DNA of 64,000 bases from Rhodothalassium salexigens DSM 2132 (GCF_004341375.1 NZ_SLXO01000001.1:310001-374000), one strand, 5' to 3'. Counted from the stretch's first letter, positions 36,766 to 46,651 are shown. Numbers and translations: made by a program. The notes: generated by a model not told the origin, from the letters alone.

Positions 36766-36810
36766 GCGGCTGACGCCAGGACAAATCCCGGCGGCTGACG
36801 TCCGGACAAA
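36766..36810 (+). repeat. Direct repeat pair GCGGCTGACG..GGACAAA
   Basis: Two 20-base copies (36766-36785 and 36791-36810) identical at 18 of 20 positions, with 5 bases between them. A degenerate third copy (CGCTGACCGGACAA) lies at 36722-36735. The second copy overlaps the T-run of the terminator of candidate small RNA A. Meaning unknown; a binding-site array or remnants of duplicated small-RNA tails are possible. Confidence 0.6.
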
Positions 36811-36880
36811 AAAAGACCGGGCACAAGGCCCGGCCAGTTCATCCTTTGGGGAGGATCGCCTCGCGATGAGGCGGTCTTTA
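36807..36880 (-). ncRNA. Candidate small RNA A with CCTCCCC loop and intrinsic terminator
   Basis: On the minus strand three hairpins follow each other. The first is CGCCTC-ATCGC-GAGGCG (36857-36873). The second is ATCCT-CCCCAA-AGGAT (36841-36856), which exposes a CCCC loop. The third is a terminator CCGGGC-CTTGT-GCCCGG (36817-36833) followed by TCTTTTTTTG. Upstream, TTGCAA and an AT-rich CAATATAAAG region could serve as promoter. No protein frame fits. C-rich loops complementary to ribosome binding sites are known in alphaproteobacterial tandem small RNAs; membership in such a family is inference. Confidence 0.5.
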
Positions 36881-37258
36881 TATTGCATCGCAGCAAAGCC
36901 GTTTGCAATGGCAAAATGGCGCACTGCCACATTCCGCCGACACCGTGCCCGCCCTGGCGGTCCGCCGCGACAGAGCGCCGCGGCGGCGGCGGTGGCGGAC
37001 CACAACCACCCAGCGGATCGAAAAGACCCCACGGCCTCCGCCCACAGCCCCTCCTTGCCGCACCCTCGCGCCCATCCTGCGCCATCGCCCGTCTCTGCGC
37101 CCGCACGGACGGACGGCCGAGCGACCACCCAACTGCCCGCGCGGGCGTCACAATCCCGCCTTTGCCGGCAAAAAGCCGGCTCGTCCACGTCTTGTTAAAT
37201 TCTGGCCGGTTAACCTATAAGCCTTCTTGTCGTATCCGTTTGAAGGCGTGGTATTGTG
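36881..37258. other. Rest of the gene-free stretch before the unknown protein gene
   Basis: No supported gene. The long frames here are GC-driven and Arg/Pro-rich in all readings. One hairpin is seen at 37164-37180 (GCCGGC-AAAAA-GCCGGC). The last 60 bases are less GC-rich (TTAAATTCTGG, TTAACCTATAAGCC) and may hold the promoter of the gene at 37259. Confidence 0.5.
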
Positions 37259-37840
37259 ATGACCGACTGGGCGAACCGAGCCGCAACATGGGCGGCCGCG
37301 GCCGATTGGGCCGCCGATCCGCCGCCCCCGGCTGCGAGCGTCGATTATGGGGCACTTCCTGACCTGGAAACCCGGCTTGTGGAGGCGAACGTCAACCCCG
37401 AGACCTATTTGGCGACCGACTATCTGAACCATTTCAACCAGATCACCATGGTGCTGGATTTGTCGGCCGCCGACCGATCCCTGCTCGACGAAGCCGGCGA
37501 CTGGGCGCCCAAGTCGTACCACCAGCATTTTTATGATAGTGGTTTTAAAGAAACCGCTCTAATCAACTGGGCCTTCGACCATGCGCCACTGTCGGTGCGG
37601 GAGTTGTTCGACCCGGCCGTGGTCACTCTCGACCATTATATCGAGGAGGCGCTGTGGGAGGCGCGCAACCCCGCCTGCCCCGCCGACATCATCGCCGACC
37701 GGGTGGCGCTGATCAACGCGCAGATCGGTCTGCTCTACGCCATCATCAACGGCCGCAAGGCGATGGCCCAGGACGCGGTGGACGGCAATTTCGACGCCGG
37801 GTCGGCCAGCCAGGACGATATCGACAGCCTGTTCGATTGA
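37259..37840 (+). CDS. Unknown acidic protein with C-terminal FliM/FliN-like motif
   Basis: 193 residues from the ATG at 37259; a GTG one codon upstream is better spaced from GAAGG and may be the true start. I do not recognise the family. It is acidic and helical, with an N-terminal Trp/Ala/Pro-rich part, a central DYLNHFNQITMVLDLSAADR segment and a hydrophobic helix near IADRVALINAQIGLLYAII. It ends in SQDDIDSLFD. That ending resembles the SQ-(D/E)-(D/E)-ID-x-L(L/F) peptide at the N-terminus of FliM/FliN-type proteins and at the termini of some chemotaxis proteins. It has no signal peptide or membrane segment. A link to flagellar or chemotaxis complexes is suggested only by this motif. Confidence 0.75.
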   Translation: MTDWANRAATWAAAADWAADPPPPAASVDYGALPDLETRLVEANVNPETYLATDYLNHFNQITMVLDLSAADRSLLDEAGDWAPKSYHQHFYDSGFKETALINWAFDHAPLSVRELFDPAVVTLDHYIEEALWEARNPACPADIIADRVALINAQIGLLYAIINGRKAMAQDAVDGNFDAGSASQDDIDSLFD

Positions 37841-37931
37841 CGCCATCCTGGGCGCGGCGTAATCCAGGCTCCCGGCCGCTGCCCGCGCCCATCGGGCCGC
37901 GCCGTCCACCGTTTCGAGGACCCGAGCGCCC

Positions 37932-39905
37932 ATGTCCGACCTGTTTTCCACGCCCACGCCCGACGACTATTCCGCCAAGGATATCGATGTCCTGGAGGGG
38001 TTGGAGCCGGTGCGCAAGCGCCCGGGCATGTATATCGGCGGCACCGACGCCAACGCCCTGCACCATCTGGTGGCCGAAGTGCTGGACAACGCCATGGACG
38101 AGGCGGTGGCCGGCCACGCCAGCCGCATCGAGGTGGCACTCGACGCCGAAGGCCAGGTCACGGTCAGCGACAATGGCCGCGGTATCCCGGTCGATCCGCA
38201 CCCGAAATATCCCGACAAATCCGCCCTTGAGGTGATTCTCACCACCCTGCACTCGGGCGGCAAGTTCAAGGCCGGCGCCTATGCCACCTCGGGCGGCCTA
38301 CACGGCGTCGGCATCTCGGTGGTCAACGCGCTGAGCGAGACGCTGGAGGTGGAGGTCGCCCGCGACCGCAAGCTCTACGCCCAACGCTTCACCCGCGGCC
38401 GGGTCGAAGGCCCGATCGAAGACCGCGGCGCGGTGCAGAACCGGCGCGGCACGACGATCCGGTTCCGCCCCGACGCCCAGATTTTCGGTGCCGAAGCCCG
38501 GTTCTCGCCGGCGCGCCTTTATGCGCTGTGCCGCTCCAAGGCCTATCTGTTCCGCGGCGTCCAGATCCGCTGGCGCTGCGCGGGCGACCTGCTCGGCGAT
38601 GCCAAGGCGCCGCCCGCCGAGGCCGAGCTGCACTTCCCCGGCGGCCTGGCCGACTATCTCGAAGAGGCGCTGGCCGGCCGGACCACGGCGACCGGCGAAC
38701 TGTTCGCCGGCCAGGCCCAGTTCCCAGACAATAAGGGCCGGGTGGAATGGGCGATCGCCTGGCCCGAGTTCGGCGAGGGCTTCGCGCACACCTATTGCAA
38801 CACCGTGCCCACGCCCCAGGGCGGCACTCACGAGGCCGGGCTGCGCATGGCCTTGCTCAAGGGCCTGCGCGCCTATGGCGACCTGACCGGCACCAAGAAG
38901 GCCGCCCAGTTGGTCAGCGAGGATGTGACCGGCGGCGCGGCGGTGATGCTGTCGCTGTTCATCCCCGAGCCGCAATTCCAGGGCCAGACCAAGGAAAAGC
39001 TCGCCACGCCCGACGCCAACCGGCTGGTCGACCAGGCGCTGCGCGACCCGTTCGACCACTGGCTGACCGAGGCGCCCGATCGCGGCAAGGCGCTGCTCGG
39101 CTGGGCGCTCGACCGGCTCGACGAACGCCAGCGCCGGCGCGAGGAACGCGAGGTCAAGCGCAAGACCGCCACCTCCAAGCGCCGCCTGCGCCTGCCCGGC
39201 AAACTCGCCGACTGCGCCCGCGCCGGCTCGGCGGGCACCGAAATCTTCATCGTCGAGGGCGACAGCGCCGGCGGCTCGGCCAAGCAGGCGCGCGACCGGG
39301 CGACCCAGGCGGTGCTGCCGATCCGCGGCAAGATCCTCAACGTCGCCAGCGCCAGCGCCGCCAAGATCGCCCAGAATCAGGAGGTCTCGGACCTGATCCA
39401 GGCGCTCGGCTGCGGCACCCGCGACCGCTTCGCGCTCGACGATCTGCGCTACGAAAAGGTCGTGATCATGTGCGACGCCGACGTGGACGGCGCCCACATC
39501 GCCACCTTGTTGATGACCTTCTTCTTCCAGGAGATGGCCGGCCTGGTGCGCGCCGGCCGGCTGTTCCTGGCCCAACCGCCGCTCTACCGGCTCGCCAAGG
39601 GGCCGACGGTCGCCTATGCGCGCGACGACGCCCACCGCGAGGAATTGCTGGCCAGCGTGTTCAAGGGCCAGTCCAAGGTCGAGGCGTCGCGGTTCAAGGG
39701 CCTTGGCGAGATGCCGCCGGCGCAACTGCGCGAAACCACCATGGCGCCGCATAGCCGGACGCTGTTGCGCGTCACCCTGCCCGAAGACCCCGGCGACGTG
39801 CGCAGCACCGCCGCCCAGGTGGACCGGCTGATGGGCCGCAAGCCCGAAGCGCGCTTCGACTTCATCCGCGACAATGCCGATCTGGTGGACAGCCTGGACA
39901 TTTGA
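37932..39905 (+). CDS. parE: DNA topoisomerase IV subunit B
   Basis: 657-residue type IIA topoisomerase ATPase subunit, partner of ParC in chromosome decatenation. The GHKL ATPase has VRKRPGMYIGG, EVLDNAMDEAVAG, DNGRGIPVDPH and GGLHGVGISVVNALS. The Toprim region has EGDSAGGSAKQARDR and DADVDGAHI. The direct reading PDKSALEVILTTLHSGGKF and the short length assign it to ParE rather than GyrB, which usually has an extra C-terminal insert. GAGGA lies upstream of the ATG. parC is not in the window. Confidence 0.96.
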   Translation: MSDLFSTPTPDDYSAKDIDVLEGLEPVRKRPGMYIGGTDANALHHLVAEVLDNAMDEAVAGHASRIEVALDAEGQVTVSDNGRGIPVDPHPKYPDKSALEVILTTLHSGGKFKAGAYATSGGLHGVGISVVNALSETLEVEVARDRKLYAQRFTRGRVEGPIEDRGAVQNRRGTTIRFRPDAQIFGAEARFSPARLYALCRSKAYLFRGVQIRWRCAGDLLGDAKAPPAEAELHFPGGLADYLEEALAGRTTATGELFAGQAQFPDNKGRVEWAIAWPEFGEGFAHTYCNTVPTPQGGTHEAGLRMALLKGLRAYGDLTGTKKAAQLVSEDVTGGAAVMLSLFIPEPQFQGQTKEKLATPDANRLVDQALRDPFDHWLTEAPDRGKALLGWALDRLDERQRRREEREVKRKTATSKRRLRLPGKLADCARAGSAGTEIFIVEGDSAGGSAKQARDRATQAVLPIRGKILNVASASAAKIAQNQEVSDLIQALGCGTRDRFALDDLRYEKVVIMCDADVDGAHIATLLMTFFFQEMAGLVRAGRLFLAQPPLYRLAKGPTVAYARDDAHREELLASVFKGQSKVEASRFKGLGEMPPAQLRETTMAPHSRTLLRVTLPEDPGDVRSTAAQVDRLMGRKPEARFDFIRDNADLVDSLDI

Positions 39906-39986
39906 CCTGCCTCAATGTGCCCCGGACACCGCCGGCGCCATGCTCGCCCCTCGCTTGAAAGGGATCGCAAGGGCCCCGGGGCTCAG

Positions 39987-40517
39987 ATGGCCAAAACCGC
40001 ACTGATCGTCTATTTCACCATGACCGGCGAGACCGGGCTTCTGGCCCGCAGGCTCGGCGTCGCGCTCGACGCGGCGGTGGAACGGATCGAGCCGCGCGGC
40101 CCGGCCCCCGACCAACCGGGCCTGGGGCTCGCCACCCGGCTGCGCACGCGGGCCGAGGCGATCGTCGGCCTGCGCCAGCCGATCCGGCCGGTGCGCCTGA
40201 GCCCCGCCGACTATGGTCTGGTGCTGATCGGCTGTCCCGCGGTGCTCGGCCGCGTGCCCTCGCCGGTGCGCCAATGGCTGAGCGACCATGGCGAGGACCT
40301 GCCGCCCGCCGTCGGCTTTTTCGCCAGCACCGGCGGACCCCGGCCCGAGGCCATGTTCGCCGATCTGGCCCGGCACGCCAACCGCCCGCCCTTGGCCACG
40401 CTCGCGGTGCCGCGCGCCTGTCAGGGCAGCGAGCGCGAGGACGCGCTGATGATCGGATTCGTCAAGGAACTGCTGCCCGCCCTGCCGCTTTTGCGCCAGC
40501 AGCGGGTCATGGTCTGA
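39987..40517 (+). CDS. Flavodoxin-like protein
   Basis: 176-residue cytoplasmic protein with a flavodoxin fold. The first strand and phosphate loop ALIVYFTMTGETGLLARRL fits FMN-phosphate binding (T-x-T-G-x-T). The later DYGLVLIGCPAVLGRVPSPVRQWL and AVGFFASTGGPRPEAMF match the second and third loops of flavodoxin-family proteins. Substrate and partner are unknown. The ATG at 39987 starts the conserved strand directly, so upstream in-frame sequence is not used. It stands between parE and a helicase gene with its own promoter. Confidence 0.8.
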   Translation: MAKTALIVYFTMTGETGLLARRLGVALDAAVERIEPRGPAPDQPGLGLATRLRTRAEAIVGLRQPIRPVRLSPADYGLVLIGCPAVLGRVPSPVRQWLSDHGEDLPPAVGFFASTGGPRPEAMFADLARHANRPPLATLAVPRACQGSEREDALMIGFVKELLPALPLLRQQRVMV

Positions 40518-40535
40518 AAATGCCACCGTGCGCCG

Positions 40536-40563
40536 TTGACAGCGGCGACTTTACCCCTATGCT
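40536..40563 (+). promoter_or_regulatory. Sigma-70-type promoter of the DEAD-box helicase gene
   Basis: TTGACA (40536-40541), 16-base spacer, TATGCT (40558-40563). Transcription from here would give a leader of about 150 bases before the ATG at 40719. Long leaders are common for DEAD-box helicase mRNAs in the cold-shock class; no specific element is visible. Confidence 0.65.
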
Positions 40564-40718
40564 GCCCCCGGACATCGCGGACGGCGCCGAGACGCCGCCC
40601 GCCCGTATTGCCGTTCGGCCGGCCCTGCGTGACAAGAAGGGCGCCGGCGGGTCCGGCGGCCTTTCTGGGTGACGCCTTCGTGCGGCGGCAACCCCTCTGG
40701 GTGAGAACAAGGAGCCCC

Positions 40719-42851
40719 ATGGCCAGCGACGCCAGTGCTAATAGTTTCGAGCATCTCGGGCTGAGTGCCGACCTGCTGAAAGCGGTTACCGAAGCCGGCT
40801 ACGAAACGCCGACACCGATCCAGCGCCAAGCGATCCCGGCGGTTCTCCAAGGTCGGGATGTGCTCGGCATCGCCCAGACCGGTACCGGCAAGACCGCGTC
40901 CTTTGTGTTGCCCATGCTCGACGTGCTCGCCCAGGGGCGGACCAAGGCGCGCATGCCGCGCTCGCTGATCATCGAGCCGACGCGCGAGCTCGCCGCCCAA
41001 GTGGCCGATAATTTCGAGATTTATGGCAAGCACCACAAGCTGTCGATGGCACTGCTGATCGGCGGCGTGTCGTTCGCCGACCAGGAAGCCAAGCTCGAAC
41101 GCGGCGTCGACGTGTTGATCGCCACCCCGGGCCGCCTGCTCGACCATTTCGAGCGCGGCAAGCTGATGCTCAACGGCGTCTCCATCTTCGTGGTCGACGA
41201 AGCCGACCGGATGATGGACATGGGCTTCATCCCGGATGTGGAGCGGATCTTCAAGCTGCTGCCGTCGAAAAGCCAGACGCTGTTCTTCTCGGCGACCATG
41301 CCCAAGGCGATCAAGCGCCTGACCGACCAGTTCCTGAACGACCCCAAGACCATCGAAGTCTCGCCGCCGGCCAGTGCCGCCGAAACCGTCGAGCAACGGC
41401 TGGTCATGGTGTCGCCGCGCAACAAGATGAAGGCGCTCAAGACGGCGCTCGGCGAGCCCGACGTGGCCACCGCCATCGTGTTCTGCAACCGCAAACGCGA
41501 CGTGGACACGGTGACCAAGGGGCTCAAACGCGACGGCCACCCGGTGGGCCAACTCCATGGTGACATGTCGCAGCCCGAGCGTATGGACACGCTCCAGTCG
41601 CTGAAAGACGACACGATCTCGGTGCTGGTGGCCAGCGATGTGGCGGCGCGCGGGCTCGACATCGCCGCCGTTAGCCATGTGATCAATTTCGACGTGCCGC
41701 ACAACAGCGACGACTATGTGCACCGCATCGGTCGCACCGGCCGCGCCGGGCGCAGCGGCATCGCGATCACCATCGCAACCCCCGACGACCAGCGCGGCGT
41801 CGACGATATCCGCAAGGCGCTCGGCGTGGCGCTCGACCCCGTCAAGCTGCCGGGCGTGCCCGCTGCCCGCCTGCCAAGCGACGCCACCGGCGAGCCGGCG
41901 ACCGACGCCAAGGACGACGAGGCGACGACCGGGGCCGCCGAAGCCAAGCCGACCCGGCGCCGCCGACGGCCCAAATCCCGCGACGGCGACACCGCCGCTG
42001 CGACCGGGGAAACCCCGGCCGCCAAGACCGACGCGGCACCGGCCAGCAGCGCCAAGGCTGACGCGGCGAGCGCGCCGCAGCCGGCCCGTGAGCGCGACAC
42101 CCGCAGCCGGTCGAGCGATGCCCGCCGCAGCGATCAATCCCGCAGCGACAGCACCCGCGACGACGGCGGGCGCAACGGGCGCGGGCGTCGCGGCGGACGC
42201 GACGACGACCGGCCGGTGGTCGGCCTCGGCGACCATGTGCCGGCCTTCTTGCTGCGCCCGGTGCCCAAACGGCCCAAGACCACCGCCGCCGACGAGGCCG
42301 ACCTGGCCGAAGCCGACGCGCTCGTCGACGATGACGAGGATCTGGACAGCACCGAAACCGACGCGCCCAAGACCAAGAAGGCCCCGGCGCGCAAACGGAC
42401 CACCAGCCGCCGGACCCGCGCCAAGGCCAGCCCCGAGACCGCAGACGCCCCCGACACGACGGCGACCGAGACCAGCCCGCAAGCGGACAGCGCCCCCGAT
42501 ACCGGCGCCGAGACCGCCCCCGATACCGCTACCGACGCCGCCGCGACCGATGCCACGGCGGCAGACAGCGGCGATGCGGACAAGCCCAAGAAAGCGCCCC
42601 GCAAACGGACCCGGCGGCCCGCCAAGGCCAAGACCGACCCCGGCACCGCCGCCAACGCTGACGCCAAGGCGACCGACGCCGGCGACGCCGGTGCCCCGTC
42701 CGAGGCCGGTCCCGCGCCCGGCCCCAATCCGGGCCCAGACAGCCCCGCCGAGCCGACCGGCAACGCGGCACCGTCGGTGGCCGATCCGGTGAGCGAACCG
42801 GGGGCCGACGCCGACCAGCCGGCACCGTCGGACAGTCCCGCCACGTCCTGA
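40719..42851 (+). CDS. DEAD-box ATP-dependent RNA helicase (RhlE-like) with long disordered tail
   Basis: 710-residue RNA helicase. The core (residues 1 to about 380) has the Q motif FEHLGLSADLLKAV...TPIQ, Walker A AQTGTGKT (about 52-59), PTRELA, TPGR, DEAD at 160-163 (VDEADRMMDMGF), SAT, and the C-terminal motifs ARGLDIAAV and HRIGRTGRAG. The remaining 330 residues are low-complexity: Ala/Asp/Thr/Pro stretches alternate with Arg/Lys-rich patches (RNGRGRRGGRDDDR, KKAPRKRTRRPAKAK). Such tails bind RNA nonspecifically and favour condensates. AAGGAG lies 4 bases before the ATG. It likely acts in ribosome assembly or RNA decay. Confidence 0.95.
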   Translation: MASDASANSFEHLGLSADLLKAVTEAGYETPTPIQRQAIPAVLQGRDVLGIAQTGTGKTASFVLPMLDVLAQGRTKARMPRSLIIEPTRELAAQVADNFEIYGKHHKLSMALLIGGVSFADQEAKLERGVDVLIATPGRLLDHFERGKLMLNGVSIFVVDEADRMMDMGFIPDVERIFKLLPSKSQTLFFSATMPKAIKRLTDQFLNDPKTIEVSPPASAAETVEQRLVMVSPRNKMKALKTALGEPDVATAIVFCNRKRDVDTVTKGLKRDGHPVGQLHGDMSQPERMDTLQSLKDDTISVLVASDVAARGLDIAAVSHVINFDVPHNSDDYVHRIGRTGRAGRSGIAITIATPDDQRGVDDIRKALGVALDPVKLPGVPAARLPSDATGEPATDAKDDEATTGAAEAKPTRRRRRPKSRDGDTAAATGETPAAKTDAAPASSAKADAASAPQPARERDTRSRSSDARRSDQSRSDSTRDDGGRNGRGRRGGRDDDRPVVGLGDHVPAFLLRPVPKRPKTTAADEADLAEADALVDDDEDLDSTETDAPKTKKAPARKRTTSRRTRAKASPETADAPDTTATETSPQADSAPDTGAETAPDTATDAAATDATAADSGDADKPKKAPRKRTRRPAKAKTDPGTAANADAKATDAGDAGAPSEAGPAPGPNPGPDSPAEPTGNAAPSVADPVSEPGADADQPAPSDSPATS

Positions 42852-42879
42852 TCCCCATCACCGCCGCGGGAGAGCGCCC

Positions 42880-43665
42880 ATGACCGCCGAGCCATTGATC
42901 TATGAGTGTCAAGACAAGGTGGCGGTCATCACGCTCAACCGGCCCGAGGCGCTCAACGCCCTGACCGTCGAGTTGCTCGACGCGCTGGCGTCGGCCCTCG
43001 ACCGGGCCGGCGAGGAGGCGCGCGCGGTGCTGTTGACCGGCGCCGGGCGCGGCTTCTGCTCGGGCGCCGACCTCGCCGCCCAGCAGCAGCGCATGATGCA
43101 GCCCGACCGCGACCTGGGCGCGCTGCTTGATGATCACTATCACCCGGTGCTGCGCAAGCTGCGCAACCTGCCCTGCCCGGTGGTCGCCGCGGTCAATGGT
43201 GCTGCCGCCGGCGCGGGCATGAGCGTCGCCCTGTCGGCCGACATCGTGCTCGCCGCGCGCTCGGCCTATTTCCTGCAAGCCTTTGTCAATATCGGCCTGG
43301 TCCCCGACGCCGGGTCGAGCTATCTGCTGCCGCGTCTGGTGGGCCAGGCGCGCGCCACCGCCATGATGATGCTGGGCGAAAAGGTGCCGGCCGAGACCGC
43401 CGCGCAGTGGGGCATGATCTACAAGGTGGTCGACGACGCCGCGCTGATGGACGAGGCGCACAACGTGGCGACCCGGCTGGCCGGGGGCGCGCCCATGGCG
43501 CTCGACCGCATCCGCCAACTCGCTCAGGCCGCCCCCGACAGCGGCTTCGAAGACCAGATCGCCATGGAAGCCAATCTGCAACGCGAAGCGGGCCGCACCC
43601 ACGACTTCCTAGAAGGCGTCACCGCGTTCATGCAAAAGCGCCCGGCCGCGTTCAAGGGTCAGTAA
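42880..43665 (+). CDS. Enoyl-CoA hydratase/isomerase family protein (PaaG-like)
   Basis: 261-residue crotonase-fold enzyme acting on a CoA thioester in the cytoplasm. The oxyanion-hole regions are SGADL (about 66) and NGAAAGAGMSVALSADIVLA (about 106). NIGLVPDAGSSYLLPRLVG is the pattern of the PaaG-like subgroup (ring-epoxide isomerase and related), where Asp replaces one catalytic Glu of standard hydratases. GGGAGAG precedes the ATG. It lies 28 bases after the helicase gene. No other phenylacetate genes are near, so the exact substrate is open. Confidence 0.88.
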   Translation: MTAEPLIYECQDKVAVITLNRPEALNALTVELLDALASALDRAGEEARAVLLTGAGRGFCSGADLAAQQQRMMQPDRDLGALLDDHYHPVLRKLRNLPCPVVAAVNGAAAGAGMSVALSADIVLAARSAYFLQAFVNIGLVPDAGSSYLLPRLVGQARATAMMMLGEKVPAETAAQWGMIYKVVDDAALMDEAHNVATRLAGGAPMALDRIRQLAQAAPDSGFEDQIAMEANLQREAGRTHDFLEGVTAFMQKRPAAFKGQ

Positions 43666-43786
43666 GCGCCCACGCCACCCCTACATCCGCCACACCACCC
43701 CTCAGCGGTCCAGCGCCCAGCCCCGGGTCCTGGCGATCCTGCCCCCGATCATCGTCATCGGCGGCCGGGCGGCGGCGGGGTCGCGC

Positions 43787-44101
43787 TCAGCAGGGGCCGA
43801 GGCGCGCTTCGAGACCGTCGAGCGCCTCGGTGACGACGATCTGGCAGCCGAGCCGCGAGCCCGGCTCCACATCGGGCGCCAGCGCCAGCATATCCAGTTC
43901 CTCGTCGCTCGGCGGCGGCACGGCGTCGATCCAGGCGTCGCCCAGGATCACGTGACAGGTGGCGCAGGCCATCTGCCCGCCGCACGTGCCTTCCATGTCG
44001 ACGCCCTCGAAATGCGCCAGCTTGAGCAAGGTGATGCCCGGCGGCGCGTCGACCGTGCGCCGCTCCGCCCCGTCGGGTGAGATGAAGGTGATTTGGACCA
44101 T
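43787..44101 (-). CDS. fdx: [2Fe-2S] ferredoxin (adrenodoxin type)
   Basis: 104-residue ferredoxin with cluster ligands Cys40, Cys46, Cys49 (C-x5-C-x2-C in GTCGGQMACATCHV) and Cys86 (RLGCQ). This ligand pattern is of the vertebrate/ISC type rather than the plant type. It probably supplies electrons for Fe-S cluster assembly, because it lies just after two cysteine desulfurase genes on the same strand, 48 bases beyond the second. It is convergent with the enoyl-CoA hydratase gene. Confidence 0.93.
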   Translation of the reverse strand: MVQITFISPDGAERRTVDAPPGITLLKLAHFEGVDMEGTCGGQMACATCHVILGDAWIDAVPPPSDEELDMLALAPDVEPGSRLGCQIVVTEALDGLEARLGPC

Positions 44102-44149
44102 GGCGGGATACCACTCGAAGACAGGAACGCCGAACCGGCGCGGCCCCTT

Positions 44150-45340
44150 CTAGACCGCCGCCGGCACCGCCGTGTCAAGCCCGCCCAGGCTGTGCACCGT
44201 GCGCACCAGGGTCTGTGCCGCCCGGTCGACCTCGTCGGCCGTGGTGAAGCGCCCGAAGCCGATGCGCAGCGACGCCCGGATCGCCGCCTCGTCCAGGCCG
44301 ATGGCGCGCAGCACATAGGACGACCCCTCGGCGGCCGAGGCGCACGCCGCCCCCGACGACACCGCCAGACCGCGCAGCCGCGCCAACAGCAGGTCCCCGT
44401 CGAGCCCCGGGAACGACAGGTTGAGATTGCCGCGATAGCGCCGCGCCCAGCCGCCGTTGAGCCGCACTCCGCCCAGGTCGGCGCGCACATGGGCCAGAAA
44501 ACGTTCGGCCAGGGCGGCGATGCGCGCTTCGTCCGCGTCACCGTCGGCAGCGGCGATCGCGGCGGCGGCGCCGAGGCCCACCGCCAGCGGCGCGGCCACG
44601 GTGCCCGAGCGAAGCCCGTGTTCCTGGCCGCCGCCCGACATCTGCGGCGTCACCACCACCTCGGGCGCGCGCCGCTTGTAAAGCGCGCCGATGCCCTTCG
44701 GCCCATAGATCTTGTGGCCCGACAGGCTGAGGAAATCGACGCTCTGCGCGGTCACGTCGAGCGCGACCTTGCCGAACGCCTGAGCCGCATCGGTGTGGAA
44801 CAAGACACCCGCCGCCCGGCACAGAGCGCCGATCTCGGCCAGCGGCTGGATGGTGCCGATCTCGTTATTGACCGCCATGATCGACACCAGCGCGGTGCGC
44901 GGGGTCAAAAGGCCCGCCAACTGCTCCAGGTCGATCAGCCCGTCGGCGTCCACCGGCAGCACGTCCACGCGCCAACCGCGCGCCTCCACCGTGCGCAGGG
45001 ATTCGAGCACGCATTTATGCTCGGTCGCGGCGGTAATCATATGGTTCTTGGTCGGCCCGAGCGCGTCGGCGACGCCTTTGATGACCAGATTATTGGCCTC
45101 GGTGGCGCCCGAGGTGAAGGTGATCTCGTGCGCCGCCGCACCGATCAGGTCGGCGACCTGGCGCCGCGCGCGCTCGACCCCCGCCTCGGCCTCCCAGCCA
45201 TAGCGGTGGGTGCTTGAATGCGGGTTGCCGAACCGGCCCTCGAAATAGGGCCGCATGGCCTCGACCACGCGCTGGTCCACCGGCGTGGTCGCCTGATAAT
45301 CCAGATAAATCGGCGTGCGCGCCGTCGGTCGCTCGGTCAT
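44150..45340 (-). CDS. iscS: Cysteine desulfurase (IscS type)
   Basis: 396-residue PLP enzyme, class V aminotransferase fold, which removes sulfur from cysteine for Fe-S clusters. It starts PIYLDYQATTP. The PLP contacts are ATEHKC (His108) and SGHKIYGPKG (Lys210). The persulfide-forming Cys333 is in SSGAACASAAEGSS. The active-site loop has the IscS-like ASAAEGSSYVLRA region. The ATG follows the stop of the upstream desulfurase gene by two bases, so they form one operon, with the ferredoxin downstream. Confidence 0.93.
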   Translation of the reverse strand: MTERPTARTPIYLDYQATTPVDQRVVEAMRPYFEGRFGNPHSSTHRYGWEAEAGVERARRQVADLIGAAAHEITFTSGATEANNLVIKGVADALGPTKNHMITAATEHKCVLESLRTVEARGWRVDVLPVDADGLIDLEQLAGLLTPRTALVSIMAVNNEIGTIQPLAEIGALCRAAGVLFHTDAAQAFGKVALDVTAQSVDFLSLSGHKIYGPKGIGALYKRRAPEVVVTPQMSGGGQEHGLRSGTVAAPLAVGLGAAAAIAAADGDADEARIAALAERFLAHVRADLGGVRLNGGWARRYRGNLNLSFPGLDGDLLLARLRGLAVSSGAACASAAEGSSYVLRAIGLDEAAIRASLRIGFGRFTTADEVDRAAQTLVRTVHSLGGLDTAVPAAV

Positions 45341-45342
45341 GG

Positions 45343-46539
<1,197 letters not shown>

Positions 46540-46651
46540 GCCGATGGCTCCGCTTGCTTTCGCCTGCGCCACGTCTATATAGAAATTGGAGTCTCATGTG
46601 GGTTTTGTGCCCACCGGTTTTCCCATTTAGGTCTTCACACGCCCCATATCC
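46540..46651. promoter_or_regulatory. Divergent promoter region, desulfurase operon and alpha/beta hydrolase
   Basis: 112 bases between divergent genes. The AT-rich core reads CTATATAGAAATTGGAGTC on the plus strand (about 46574-46592), flanked by CCAC and GTGG. This must carry promoters for both directions. An Rrf2/IscR-type site would be expected here, but the match is too weak to name. Confidence 0.4.

Noticed and set aside
36285-37188. Arg/Pro-rich open frames in the gap after glnA
   Set aside because: They overlap each other on both strands, contain no motif, and cross two terminator-like hairpins and the small-RNA candidates.
46574-46592. IscR/Rrf2 binding site upstream of the desulfurase operon
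   Set aside because: The AT-rich core is suggestive but lacks a match I can defend, and no Rrf2 gene is adjacent.
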